Shown piece by piece: positions 7,027 through 14,766 of a stretch of DNA of 64,000 nucleotides. Each line of letters begins with the position of its first letter. Position 1 is the stretch's first letter. A program made the translations under genes and the position numbers. The notes under the pieces were generated by a model, which was given only the letters and a program-made list of their open reading frames with translations, searched no databases and was not told where the DNA came from. This DNA comes from a virus. The stretch covers positions 1-64,000 of IMG/VR virus record IMGVR_UViG_3300032286_000926; one strand, given 5' to 3'.

Positions 7027-7290
7027 ATGAATGTACAACCATTACATACCAAAGTTATTGTGGCTGAAAATTATGTAGAATCAAAAAGTGAAGCTGGTCT
7101 TATTCTAGATGGCATCGATTCTCTTAGGCAAACACCACAGGCCACAGTTATAGCAATTGGACCTGAAGTTACCGATGTTAAACTTGGTGATGTTATTATA
7201 CCTGATTGGACTAAGGCAACAGTTATTACGGTAGAAGGTGCTCAGCGAGCGGTGATTGACCAAACAAATATTATGATGGTTCTCGAATAA
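7027..7290 (+). CDS. GroES-like co-chaperonin
   Basis: An 87-residue protein with GroES-family features: LHTKVIVAENYVESKSEAG at the start, corresponding to the mobile-loop region, then ATVIAIGPEV, LGDVIIPDWTKA and a C-terminal IMMVLE strand. GroES-type proteins cap the host GroEL chamber; T4 gp31 does this to fold the major capsid protein. That role is inferred here. The start at 7027 is preferred over an upstream in-frame codon at 7003 because the protein then begins in register with the family. A weak ribosome site (GAAAGATA) is present, shared with the gene at 10011. Confidence 0.8.
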   Translation: MNVQPLHTKVIVAENYVESKSEAGLILDGIDSLRQTPQATVIAIGPEVTDVKLGDVIIPDWTKATVITVEGAQRAVIDQTNIMMVLE

Positions 7291-7354
7291 CGCTTGACTA
7301 AGCCTAGATAGTGTGATAGGATTTGATAATGACTAATTCAAAAGGAAAAACAAA

Positions 7355-8440
7355 ATGCGGTTAACGGATGCCAATCTGATATTTGCCGGCAGTGAACCTA
7401 AATTTACCTCAGAATTGTCTGTTTTAGATTTAATTAAATCTTTAACTTGGTACAACCAAAACAAACAAACTAAAGATTCTGAAAAATACGCCATCGATTA
7501 TTTCAAAAAGAAATTAAAGTTGGATGCATCTTCAGCTCTAAAAAACAGAAGTTCCACTTTTGGTTTTGTTTGCCGTATTGTTTCTAATGGTGGTATTCTC
7601 AATACAAAAGACCAAGAATGGTTTGATAATGAGATTAATCAAGTTAAAGCGGAATTAAAAGTTAAACCTAAAGTTGTTGTTATTGATGCCTCAGCACCAG
7701 TTGTAAATGTCGTTTCTATACAAGAACGCATCCGTGATAAGGCCAATGAGTGTATCGCAGACTTAGAAGGACAAGTTGATGATATACTCACAAGTCAATT
7801 TAAAACCATTGGATCGCCTTATGGTGTCATGCATACTTTAAATATTAAAGATGCTCAGACCAAATATATCATTGAATGGGCAAAACAAAAAAGAAATGAA
7901 TTTGATGATGTAATGAACACGGATGATGCCGAATTAAAAGAAGGTTATTCCAATTTCTCTAAAATACAATTAAAGAAGATGGTTGGTTATTTCGACCAAG
8001 TAATTCTTGATTGTGCCAAAATTACTCAATCATCGGTACAGAATCGTAAACCTCGTAAACGCAAAACAAAATCACCAGAAGAGTTGGTGGCTAAGATTAA
8101 AATTTGTAAAGAGTTTGCTGAATTGAAATTACAATCTATTGCACCAAAAGATATTATTGGTGTAATGCAGTTATGGGTATATAATACCAAGACCCGTAAA
8201 CTAGGTGTCTATCATGCGGAAGATGCTGGTGGATTAACAGTAAAGGGTTCTTCATTACTGAATTATAACGAATCAAAATCGGTACAGAAGAAATTGCGTA
8301 AGCCTGAAGAAATGTTGCCGTTAATATTAACTGGCGGTAAAGTATTTCTCAAAAATGCCTTGGTTGGTATCCGTGCGGTAGAATCACCATTATCAGGTAG
8401 GGTAAATGAAGATACGGTATTATTAAGGGTATCAAAATAA
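7355..8440 (+). CDS. Conserved T4-like phage protein of unknown function
   Basis: A 361-residue soluble protein. It has a helical N-terminal part, a basic central segment (NRKPRKRKTKSPEELV, about residues 231-246) and a beta-rich C-terminal region (IGVMQLWVYNTKTRKLGVYHAED). I recall similar proteins in T4-like cyanophages without a known role. The basic stretch could contact nucleic acid. The gene stands alone, with about 64 bases before it and 41 after, the upstream gap containing a TTGACT box without a clear -10 partner. Confidence 0.65.
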   Translation: MRLTDANLIFAGSEPKFTSELSVLDLIKSLTWYNQNKQTKDSEKYAIDYFKKKLKLDASSALKNRSSTFGFVCRIVSNGGILNTKDQEWFDNEINQVKAELKVKPKVVVIDASAPVVNVVSIQERIRDKANECIADLEGQVDDILTSQFKTIGSPYGVMHTLNIKDAQTKYIIEWAKQKRNEFDDVMNTDDAELKEGYSNFSKIQLKKMVGYFDQVILDCAKITQSSVQNRKPRKRKTKSPEELVAKIKICKEFAELKLQSIAPKDIIGVMQLWVYNTKTRKLGVYHAEDAGGLTVKGSSLLNYNESKSVQKKLRKPEEMLPLILTGGKVFLKNALVGIRAVESPLSGRVNEDTVLLRVSK

Positions 8441-8481
8441 CATTTGCCTCATTTTTGAATGAATCTATATTATAATGATGT

Positions 8482-9153
8482 ATGAATAAAATTTTATACA
8501 AAGAATTTGATGAGGCAACAAAAGTAAATGCCGAAGCAAATCCGGTATTAATTCAAGTTGACAAACTACAATATGTCTCAATCGAAAACATACTAAAAGA
8601 ACCACATAAATTATTAAAGTATTTGGATAAGTTTCCAGCTTTAGATAAAGATGATTTTCTAAACAACGGTAAAGTAATTAGTTATTCACCTGGTTTACAA
8701 CAACTGGTGCCATCAAATTACCTACAAGAACTCACTCAATATTTTAATAATTTGCTTTACCCCATGATTGGTGGTGAATTTAGAATCGAGTGGTATACAA
8801 ACATATTTTATCCGGACATGCAAACATCGGAAATATCTCGGTATCCGCATGTTGATACATTTGATATGGCTATTAATATCTGGTTAACTGAAAATCACAA
8901 AAATGATGGAACTGCCTTTTACAAACAAGGTGATGATTTTTTTGGTAAACCAATCAAGTATGATTTTAAAGAAGATACAAAATCGGTGTGGAAACCATTT
9001 GATGGAAACTCCGATTATGAAAAGTATTTTGTTGTACCATCTAAGTATAATAGTGCTGTCGTTTATAGTGGTAAATTCTACCATTCGGCCTATTATGTAC
9101 CTCAACCAAACAAAGAGAGGAAGTCGCTAGTTGGTGGCTTATTTTTAAAATGA
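8482..9153 (+). CDS. Fe(II)/2-oxoglutarate dioxygenase-like protein (DUF6445 type)
   Basis: A 223-residue protein that carries a likely facial-triad metal site: HVD (H123, D125) and a distal histidine in FYHSAYY (H201). Between them GTAFYK (143-148) and YNSAVVYSG (189-197) fit the double-stranded beta-helix core of the oxygenase superfamily, resembling the DUF6445 group. The substrate is unknown; hydroxylation of a protein, base or small molecule are all possible. An AT-rich TATAAT box ends six bases before the ATG, so the transcript may have almost no leader. It overlaps the RNase H gene by four bases. Confidence 0.6.
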   Translation: MNKILYKEFDEATKVNAEANPVLIQVDKLQYVSIENILKEPHKLLKYLDKFPALDKDDFLNNGKVISYSPGLQQLVPSNYLQELTQYFNNLLYPMIGGEFRIEWYTNIFYPDMQTSEISRYPHVDTFDMAINIWLTENHKNDGTAFYKQGDDFFGKPIKYDFKEDTKSVWKPFDGNSDYEKYFVVPSKYNSAVVYSGKFYHSAYYVPQPNKERKSLVGGLFLK

Positions 9154-9998
9154 TTATATTTGATTATCAACAAATTGCAATTTCTAACCTCATGGAACAG
9201 ATTGGTTCATCCAATAGTTCCGTAGATGAGAATTTGGTTCGCCATATGATTCTTAATGCTCTTAGGACTTATGTAAAGAAATTCAGAGCATCACATGGTC
9301 CTGAAATCGTTATTGCTTGCGATAACCGAAACTATTGGCGCCGTGATTATTACCCACACTATAAAGCAGGCCGTAAGAAAGCACGAGCTGCCTCTGGACA
9401 TGATTGGTCATCCATTTTCGATTCTCTCAATAAGATTCGTGATGAATTGAAAGAAAGTTCACCATATAAAGTATTGGATATTGATGGTGCTGAAGCTGAT
9501 GATATTATCGGTGTATTGGTGCAGAAGTATGCCGCTACCGAGAAGATTATGATTTTATCTTCTGATAAAGACTTTGCTCAGTTACAGCGTTACCCTAATG
9601 TCGAACAATATTCACCAATTATGAAAAAGTTTATTAAAGAACCATTTCCATTGGTTCAATTAAAACAATTGATTATTCGTGGTGATAAAAGTGATGGCAT
9701 TCCAAACATTCTATCGGCTGATGATGTATTCGTTGAGGGTGTTCGGCAGAAACCAATTACAGAAGCTAAGATTATTAAATGGTTGAATCAAGAACCTAAA
9801 GAATTTTGTAATGATGATATGTTACGGAACTTTTCTCGTAATGAAACTATGATTGATTTAACAAAGATTCCCGAATCATTAAAAAATAACATTATAAATA
9901 CCTATGAATCTGCTAAAGGCAGAACTAAACAAGAGTTTATGAATTACATGATTGCGAATCGATTGAAAAACTTGATTGAAGTAGCACATGAATTTTAA
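9150..9998 (+). CDS. rnh: RNase H / 5'-3' exonuclease (T4 Rnh homolog)
   Basis: A 282-residue FEN-family nuclease (T4 RNase H is 305 residues). Metal-binding acidic residues are in place: D5 at the first strand, D58 in IACDNR, the cluster DIDGAEADD (110-118), SSDKD (137-141) and GDKSDGIPN (178-186), the helix-hairpin-helix region. In T4 the enzyme removes RNA primers and adjacent DNA from lagging strands with gp32. The helicase loader gp59 (21065) and gp32 (22236) are encoded in the same window. It overlaps the oxygenase-like gene by ATGA. Confidence 0.9.
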   Translation: MIIFDYQQIAISNLMEQIGSSNSSVDENLVRHMILNALRTYVKKFRASHGPEIVIACDNRNYWRRDYYPHYKAGRKKARAASGHDWSSIFDSLNKIRDELKESSPYKVLDIDGAEADDIIGVLVQKYAATEKIMILSSDKDFAQLQRYPNVEQYSPIMKKFIKEPFPLVQLKQLIIRGDKSDGIPNILSADDVFVEGVRQKPITEAKIIKWLNQEPKEFCNDDMLRNFSRNETMIDLTKIPESLKNNIINTYESAKGRTKQEFMNYMIANRLKNLIEVAHEF

Positions 9999-10010
9999 TT
10001 GAAAGATACT

Positions 10011-10436
10011 ATGAGTTCCGAAAAACTATATTCTGAAATATTTGAAGAGTTTGATACATGTACTACAAAGGCAGAAAGAATTAATTGCTTGCGTAAATAT
10101 GACCATCCAAGGTTTAGAACCTTTCTTCAAGCTGCATTTAGTCCTTATATCACATTTGATGTACCAATTCCAAATTACCGACCAGCTGTCGAACCGGCAG
10201 GAATGAATTATGCATATCTTGACCAAGAAGTTGCTAAGTTATACCGATTTGCAAAAGGACATCCTGCACGACCAGAAGGTTTGACACCAGAAAAACAAAA
10301 GGCATTATTAACTGTTATTTTGGAATCATTACATAAAGATGAAGCCGCATTAATGGTTAAGATGTTACAGAAAGATTTACAAGTAAAATTCTTAACTATT
10401 AATTTGATTAATGAAACATTTCCTGGTATACTATGA
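10011..10436 (+). CDS. Conserved T4-like phage protein (DUF6433-like)
   Basis: A 141-residue helical protein with KAERINCLRKYDHPRFRTFL near the start and a C-terminal helical half containing EAALMVKMLQKDL. The pattern fits a family of unknown function (DUF6433-like) found after the RNase H gene in T4-like marine phages. The ATG at 10011 is chosen; an upstream TTG at 9999 would add four residues. It overlaps the next gene by four bases. Confidence 0.6.
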   Translation: MSSEKLYSEIFEEFDTCTTKAERINCLRKYDHPRFRTFLQAAFSPYITFDVPIPNYRPAVEPAGMNYAYLDQEVAKLYRFAKGHPARPEGLTPEKQKALLTVILESLHKDEAALMVKMLQKDLQVKFLTINLINETFPGIL

Positions 10437-11185
10437 AAGTTGCAGTAATTACACCGACCATCGGTACAAAATATCTCAAAAGAAATCTAGAATCAGTATC
10501 AAAGCAAACATATAAGAATTTGACACATTATATTTTTATTGATGGTAAGGATTGCCAATCTAATGTTCTGGCACAAACATCTAAACACGATAATGTTAAA
10601 TCAATAATTCTGGAAGAAAATGTTGGTAAAGGTTGGTATGGCCATCGTGTCTATGCAGCCTGTTCTTTTCTGGTCAACGCTGATGTAATCTGTTATTTGG
10701 ATGAAGATAACTGGTATGATGAAAATCATGTACAAAATGTTGTGGATAAACTGGAAAAAGGTTATGATTGGGTTTATTCTCTCAGAAAAATTTATGACCA
10801 AGATGCAAATTTTTTACTTGAGGACAATTGTGAATCGCTTGGTAACTGGCCGGTATATTTCAATGATTCGGTATTCCATATTGATACCTCATGCTTTGCA
10901 ATTAGGCGTGATATTGCTGTTGCTATTGGACACTCTTGGTATGGCCAATGGGGTGCAGATAGACAATTTTTTCAAGCGTTGAAAAAACACTTTAATAAAT
11001 TTGCTTGCACCGGTGAATATTCATGTAACTATAGGCTCGATGGTAATGAAAATTCAGTAACCAAGGATTTCTTTGAAAATGGTAATAAGTTCATGGAACA
11101 GAAATATAATGGTTCATTTCCATGGAGAAAAGGTAATCAACAAGAAACAAAAGAAGTGGGGCCCGGTATTCGTATTATTGTATAA
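10433..11185 (+). CDS. Family 2 glycosyltransferase
   Basis: A 250-residue GT-A glycosyltransferase. KVAVITPTIGTKYLKRNLESV (2-22) is the family 2 N-terminal strand-loop-helix, YIFIDGKD follows, and CYLDEDNWYDENH (88-100) contains the DxD-type site. The C-terminal part has a WYGQWGADRQFF segment in the acceptor region. Cytoplasmic, no membrane helices. Third glycosyltransferase in the window, and distinct in sequence from the one at 4008. The acceptor is unknown. Confidence 0.82.
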   Translation: MKVAVITPTIGTKYLKRNLESVSKQTYKNLTHYIFIDGKDCQSNVLAQTSKHDNVKSIILEENVGKGWYGHRVYAACSFLVNADVICYLDEDNWYDENHVQNVVDKLEKGYDWVYSLRKIYDQDANFLLEDNCESLGNWPVYFNDSVFHIDTSCFAIRRDIAVAIGHSWYGQWGADRQFFQALKKHFNKFACTGEYSCNYRLDGNENSVTKDFFENGNKFMEQKYNGSFPWRKGNQQETKEVGPGIRIIV

Positions 11186-11197
11186 ACTAAATAAGAA

Positions 11198-11788
11198 ATG
11201 GCAACTAAAGACATGACCAAAAAATTCGATGAATCCGTAATTGATGCTGAGGATATCATTGGCCTTGGCTTGCTCAAAAACCACACCCATGTTCTAACTG
11301 GAGATATCGATGATGAGAATATTGATAAAGTTATCCGTTGGTTATTATATGAGAACCTCACCGGTCAAGGTACCGGCAAAATATTAACTCTTTACATTAA
11401 TTCAACAGGCGGAAGTTTAACCGATGCCTTAGCTTTGATTGATATAATGAGAAATTCCGAATTTGTTATTCGCACCATTGGTATTGGTAATGTAATGAGT
11501 GCAGCTTTTATGATATTTGCAGCTGGCGATAAAGGACATAGATTTATATCCAAAAACTCCAGCAGTATGTGTCACCAATTTACCGATTCCTCTGCTGATA
11601 ACAAATTTCACGACATTAAAGCCGCCATGAAAGAGTCTGAATCTCTTAATGAACGGATGATTAATGTCTTGTTGGAAACCACTGGTCTACCAAGAAGTAA
11701 AATCAAATCCAAATTACTCGGTCCATCCGACATTTACTTGTCAGCTGAGGAAATGGTTGAATACGGTATTGCGGACCAAATTTTATAA
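11198..11788 (+). CDS. clpP: ClpP-like serine protease
   Basis: A 196-residue ClpP-family protein, close to the usual ClpP length of about 200. The whole catalytic triad is visible: S101 in GNVMSAAFMIFAAG, H126 in MCHQF and D178 in GPSDIYLSAEE. INSTGGSLTDALAL (68-80) matches the family strand-turn-helix. ClpP forms a barrel that degrades substrates unfolded by ClpX or ClpA, including ssrA-tagged proteins. The phage also carries a tmRNA (19092-19405). Alternatively it could be a virion maturation protease, since phage prohead proteases can be ClpP-like, but its position away from head genes argues against that. An ACTAAATA late-promoter-like box stands at 11186-11193. Confidence 0.85.
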   Translation: MATKDMTKKFDESVIDAEDIIGLGLLKNHTHVLTGDIDDENIDKVIRWLLYENLTGQGTGKILTLYINSTGGSLTDALALIDIMRNSEFVIRTIGIGNVMSAAFMIFAAGDKGHRFISKNSSSMCHQFTDSSADNKFHDIKAAMKESESLNERMINVLLETTGLPRSKIKSKLLGPSDIYLSAEEMVEYGIADQIL

Positions 11789-11798
11789 CAGGCAAGGT

Positions 11799-11948
11799 AT
11801 GATTGGCGGCGGTAAGAAAATTGAGAAGGTCCAAAAGACCAAGTTTCGTAAGAACAAAGAAGTAAAAGAAAATCTTAATAATAAAATGAAACACCATGAT
11901 AGGTCGTTTTATAGGTTGATGAAAGAAGAAAAAGATTATGTCATATAA
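11799..11948 (+). CDS. Hypothetical small basic protein
   Basis: A 49-residue, lysine-rich protein starting MIGGGKKIEKVQKTKFRKNK. An AAGG sequence lies directly before the ATG. It overlaps the following frame by eleven bases. Function unknown; the charge would suit nucleic-acid binding. Confidence 0.5.
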   Translation: MIGGGKKIEKVQKTKFRKNKEVKENLNNKMKHHDRSFYRLMKEEKDYVI

Positions 11949-12111
11949 AGAACAATTAAAAAAACAAATTGAATATATTGAACATGAGATTGCCAATTCT
12001 AAAACAAAGAACTTGGAATTGGAAAACCAATTATTAAAATTAAAACTATCCGAGTTTGAAGAGGATATGCGAGAAGAAACCGTACAGGAGACTACCCTAC
12101 TCAAAGGATAG
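11938..12111 (+). CDS. Small coiled-coil protein
   Basis: A 57-residue protein that is almost one amphipathic helix (EYIEHEIANSKTKNLELENQ), with leucine/isoleucine heptads from residue 7 to about 45. It probably dimerises. It overlaps the previous gene and is followed by a hairpin and a new promoter, so it closes its transcription unit. Function unknown. Confidence 0.55.
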   Translation: MSYKEQLKKQIEYIEHEIANSKTKNLELENQLLKLKLSEFEEDMREETVQETTLLKG

Positions 12112-12114
12112 TAG

Positions 12115-12132
12115 TGTTGTTTCCATACAACA
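12115..12132 (+). repeat. TGTTGT-N6-ACAACA palindrome before promoter
   Basis: A perfect 6-bp inverted repeat (12115-12120 with 12127-12132), extended by flanking G and C pairs. It ends eight bases before the -35 box at 12140. The same palindrome with the same spacing occurs at 13529-13546 before the -35 box at 13554. It may be a weak terminator for the upstream gene or a binding site. Confidence 0.6.
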
Positions 12133-12139
12133 CCTTGGC

Positions 12140-12168
12140 TTGACATTTCGATATACCCGTGGTATAAT
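12140..12168 (+). promoter_or_regulatory. Sigma70-type early promoter, apparently leaderless
   Basis: TTGACA (12140-12145), 17-nt spacer, TATAAT (12163-12168). Counting seven bases from the end of the -10 box puts the transcript start on the ATG at 12175. Confidence 0.85.
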
Positions 12169-12174
12169 GGGTGT

Positions 12175-12558
12175 ATGGAAATCATTAAAGAAACTACAAA
12201 ATGGCAAAGTGAATTTGCCGTGCCAAATCATACTTATTTACTTAATAATAAAGGTAGAGTAATTGCCTATTTAAGTGAAAAATCAAATAAAGTATTTCAA
12301 TTAAAATCAGGTTTTATTTTAAATAAGCGTTATCGTACATTTATTAAAAGTAATAATCCTGCATTATCTAAAATAGCAAAATCATTTAAAGAAGTTGATA
12401 TTATTAAACCTAATGTCCGTATTTTCAATGTAAAATCAAAAGATAAAGATTATCGTGTAGAATATGATAATGGTTTAATAACATGTGGTTGTATTGGTTT
12501 TGGTTATCGTGGTAAATGTAAACATGCTGAAGCAGTATCTAAACAATTAGGAATATAA
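12175..12558 (+). CDS. SWIM zinc-finger-like protein
   Basis: A 127-residue basic protein. The C-terminal motif C104-x-C106-x8-C115-x-H117 is the CxCx(n)CxH signature of SWIM zinc fingers, which bind DNA or proteins. The N-terminal 95 residues are beta-rich and lysine-rich without a known fold. The first in-frame ATG coincides with the predicted transcript start, so the mRNA may be leaderless. It heads a unit with the genes at 12560 and 12739. A regulatory or nucleic-acid-binding role is inference. Confidence 0.7.
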   Translation: MEIIKETTKWQSEFAVPNHTYLLNNKGRVIAYLSEKSNKVFQLKSGFILNKRYRTFIKSNNPALSKIAKSFKEVDIIKPNVRIFNVKSKDKDYRVEYDNGLITCGCIGFGYRGKCKHAEAVSKQLGI

Positions 12559-12559
12559 T

Positions 12560-12742
12560 ATGATTAATACAAACTCTTTATATATTGATATTATTGGTGA
12601 ATTAAAAACGATTGATAATAATATTAATATTTTGGCTGACTTAATGGTTAAATTAGAACCAGAATTGGCTGATAAATTATTATTTAATTTAGCTACTGCT
12701 TTTCAAGAAAAACATTATAATACTAAATTAGAAACAGTATGA
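12560..12742 (+). CDS. Hypothetical small helical protein
   Basis: A 60-residue acidic, helix-rich protein (IIGELKTIDNNINILADLMV). It starts one base after the previous stop and overlaps the next gene by four bases. No family recognised. Confidence 0.55.
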   Translation: MINTNSLYIDIIGELKTIDNNINILADLMVKLEPELADKLLFNLATAFQEKHYNTKLETV

Positions 12743-13065
12743 TTATCCACGCACATATTCCCAAAAAGAAAAAGCGTAAATTAACTGCTAAACAAAAGCA
12801 GTTAATAGAATCTTGGGATAATATATTAAAACAATATCCACCCAAAATGGTTAGTAAAAAAACATTCAATTTAAAAGTTACTCCATATAAAAGAGAAACT
12901 CCGCATTATGATTCATTATCTACTAATGATTATACCGCATTTAAAAAGGATAATCAATTCTATACTGGTGATAAAGTAAAAGGTATTGGTACCTTACATA
13001 AATCCAATGCGGTACCCATTTTTACGGATGAGGAAGCGATTGACCAAGCAAACATGCGAAGATAA
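12739..13065 (+). CDS. Conserved phage protein with GDKVKGIGTLHKSNAVPIF motif
   Basis: A 108-residue protein with a basic N-terminus (HIPKKKKRKLTAKQKQ) and a conserved C-terminal motif (about residues 77-108) running through YTGDKVKGIGTLHKSNAVP to EAIDQANMRR. I recognise this C-terminus from many tailed phages, where the function is unknown. The two-part layout, variable basic head and constant tail, is typical of that family. It is the last gene of the unit begun at 12175. Confidence 0.7.
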   Translation: MIIHAHIPKKKKRKLTAKQKQLIESWDNILKQYPPKMVSKKTFNLKVTPYKRETPHYDSLSTNDYTAFKKDNQFYTGDKVKGIGTLHKSNAVPIFTDEEAIDQANMRR

Positions 13066-13096
13066 ACCTTTTTAAATCAATAGGTTACAAGAGGGC

Positions 13097-13124
13097 TTGA
13101 CATTTGCCGTGGTTCGTGTATAAT
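13097..13124 (+). promoter_or_regulatory. Sigma70-type early promoter
   Basis: TTGACA (13097-13102), 16-nt spacer, TATAAT (13119-13124). The downstream GGTTACATAAAATGAAA nearly repeats the sequence after the promoter at 407-435. The upstream GAGGGC is shared with the promoter at 14703. Confidence 0.8.
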
Positions 13125-13153
13125 GGTTACATAAAATGAAAGAAAGAAACTAT

Positions 13154-13528
13154 ATGAATAAATTAATTAATGTATTAAATGAATGTGAATCTATTATCTC
13201 CTCCACCGAGAATATCGAAGAATTAGTTGCTAAAGATTATCTTGATAATCAAGAGTTTTTTATTATTCGACAAAATGCAGAAGAAATACAATCTATTATT
13301 GTTACTTATAATGTAGATAATAATGAATCTTTATTATCCGATGATATTCAAGAAATTGAAGAATTGCGAATTGAAATATATCAAGCCGCCAAATATATTA
13401 GTGAAGATTATCTCGAAAATAAAAACGATGATTATAATAATCTTGACGACCTCGAAAAAGAAGTTGTTAATGAGTTTAAATATATTAAAGATGCTACTGA
13501 TAATATCAGTAATTTATTAATAAAATGA
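13154..13528 (+). CDS. Hypothetical acidic protein
   Basis: A 124-residue, very acidic, helical protein of unknown function (for example ENIEELVAKDYLDNQEFF). The ATG at 13154 is preferred over 13136, which lies about five bases from the predicted transcript start; the equivalent upstream ATG of the 465 gene is also unused. The ribosome site (GAAAGAAA) is weak. A charge this negative in a small early phage protein would suit an anti-host or DNA-mimic role, but that is speculation. Confidence 0.6.
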   Translation: MNKLINVLNECESIISSTENIEELVAKDYLDNQEFFIIRQNAEEIQSIIVTYNVDNNESLLSDDIQEIEELRIEIYQAAKYISEDYLENKNDDYNNLDDLEKEVVNEFKYIKDATDNISNLLIK

Positions 13529-13553
13529 TGTTGTTTTCACACAACACCAGCTG

Positions 13554-13581
13554 TTGACATTTACCTTAAAACCTGTATAAT
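13554..13581 (+). promoter_or_regulatory. Sigma70-type early promoter with upstream palindrome
   Basis: TTGACA (13554-13559), 16-nt spacer, TATAAT (13576-13581). A TGTTGT-N6-ACAACA palindrome (13529-13546) precedes it at the same distance as at 12115-12140. The leader GTTGAGTTGATAAAGAAAG is repeated almost exactly after the promoter at 14703. Confidence 0.85.
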
Positions 13582-13617
13582 GGTTTCTGTTGAGTTGATA
13601 AAGAAAGTGAAAAAATT

Positions 13618-13971
13618 ATGGCGTATATGAATCAAGAAAAAAAAGCGATTATAGCGGCTGCTATGAAACCTGTATTGAAAAAATACAATATGAAAGGCAG
13701 TTTATCTGTCCGTAGCCATTTATCGATTTGTTTAACCGTAAAATCCGGTCCTATCGATTTTGAAGATAAAAAAGGTCATCAGGTTAATGTTTATTGGATT
13801 AAAGACCATTATACTGGTAAAGCCCAAGCGTTTTTATTAGAAGCATTAAATGCTTTGAAGTCAGCTGGTTATTATAATAATACAGACGCTTCAATTGATT
13901 ATTTTGATACTGCTTATTATATGGATATTAATATTGGTAAGTGGAATAAACCTTACATTTTGGAGAAGTGA
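13618..13971 (+). CDS. Conserved phage protein, LPD29-like
   Basis: A 117-residue protein. The sequence MNQEKKAIIAAAMKPVLKKY, then GSLSVRSHLSICLTVKSG and the C-terminal YYMDINIGKWNKPYIL, match a family widespread in tailed phages (LPD29-like, large-polyvalent-protein-associated domain). Function is unknown. It lies behind its own promoter and strong leader and overlaps nothing, with the gene at 13976 following after four bases. Recognition rests on my memory of the family and was not searched. Confidence 0.7.
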   Translation: MAYMNQEKKAIIAAAMKPVLKKYNMKGSLSVRSHLSICLTVKSGPIDFEDKKGHQVNVYWIKDHYTGKAQAFLLEALNALKSAGYYNNTDASIDYFDTAYYMDINIGKWNKPYILEK

Positions 13972-13975
13972 TTAT

Positions 13976-14302
13976 ATGATTTTAGTTATTCGCACACAAT
14001 TTATGGAAAACTATGGCGCCCACGATTGGGACGGTACTGGTGAATGTCCTCAATATTGGAAAATGAAAGGTGGTTCGGAGTATAAAATCACTGGTGTACC
14101 TCTTAATATCGATTATGAGGAAGTGGTATCTGCCGCTGGTGTTGAGTATTCTAATGAAGGTGCTCGTGAGTACATTTTAGATTGGTCGATTGAAGGCGAT
14201 GATTATTTAAGTTGGTTTGAGAAGTCCCAGCTTGATTATGATGGTGTTATTGCTTGTAAAGAGCCAGTTATTGAATATAGTGAATTGGCGGAGAAGGTAT
14301 GA
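13976..14302 (+). CDS. Conserved phage protein with IRTQFMENYGAHDWDG motif
   Basis: A 108-residue acidic protein. The N-terminal IRTQFMENYGAHDWDGTGEC and CPQYWKMKGGSEYK are recognisable from small proteins in diverse tailed phages, function unknown. I chose the ATG at 13976, after GGAG (13962-13965) and just past the previous stop; longer readings run back through that gene. It overlaps the next gene by ATGA. Confidence 0.65.
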   Translation: MILVIRTQFMENYGAHDWDGTGECPQYWKMKGGSEYKITGVPLNIDYEEVVSAAGVEYSNEGAREYILDWSIEGDDYLSWFEKSQLDYDGVIACKEPVIEYSELAEKV

Positions 14303-14472
14303 TTACTGAAAAAATCAAATTAGAATTACAAAAGAAACTGATTGATGCTCAGCATTTATTGGCGGATGTATATGATTATGCTTGCGATAATGATTTAAAC
14401 TCGGTAGAATCTCAAATGAGCTGTGCTGATTCTTGTATTATAGAATGTCTTGATTATTTAAATAAGGTTTAA
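14299..14472 (+). CDS. Hypothetical small protein with four cysteines
   Basis: A 57-residue helical protein containing four cysteines (YACDND, MSCADSCIIEC). The spacing could bind a metal, though no known finger is matched. GAGAAGG precedes the ATG, which overlaps the previous stop. Function unknown. Confidence 0.55.
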   Translation: MITEKIKLELQKKLIDAQHLLADVYDYACDNDLNSVESQMSCADSCIIECLDYLNKV

Positions 14473-14473
14473 T

Positions 14474-14668
14474 ATGAGTGAAGTTTACATTGTAAAATCT
14501 GGTCAGTTAATAGATTTAGTTGGATGGGAATGGGTGAATCTGGCAGTATTCGATAATAACGATGCCGCTGTAGCATTCGCTCGAAATACTGAAAAGCAGA
14601 TAAAACCAGAAGATTTGGACGAAACGGAATCTGTGGAAATCGAGTGTTTTACACTAAAAAGTTGGTAA
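14474..14668 (+). CDS. Hypothetical small protein
   Basis: A 64-residue acidic protein starting MSEVYIVKSGQLIDLVGWEW, one base after the previous stop. A beta-alpha pattern is likely. No family recognised. Confidence 0.55.
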   Translation: MSEVYIVKSGQLIDLVGWEWVNLAVFDNNDAAVAFARNTEKQIKPEDLDETESVEIECFTLKSW

Positions 14669-14702
14669 AAAAAGTCAATGAAATCAACAGCTTACGGAGG
14701 GC

Positions 14703-14730
14703 TTGACATTTGCCAGGAAACGTGTATAAT
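14703..14730 (+). promoter_or_regulatory. Sigma70-type early promoter
   Basis: TTGACA (14703-14708), 16-nt spacer, TATAAT (14725-14730). CTTACGGAGGGC before it matches CTTACGGTGGGC before the promoter at 2432 in 11 of 12 bases. The leader GTTGAGTTGATAAAGAAAG matches that after 13576. Confidence 0.87.
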
Positions 14731-14766
14731 GGTTTATGTTGAGTTGATAAAGAAAGCAGAAAAATT

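Noticed and set aside
7294-7330. TTGACT with GATAAT before the gene at 7355
   Set aside because: Spacing of 25 nt is too long for a sigma70 promoter and no better -10 box is present at 16-18 nt.
8444-8476. Promoter TTGCCT with TATAAT before the oxygenase-like gene
   Set aside because: Spacing to TATAAT is 21 nt; a shifted TATATT gives 16 nt but two weak boxes. Left unlisted.
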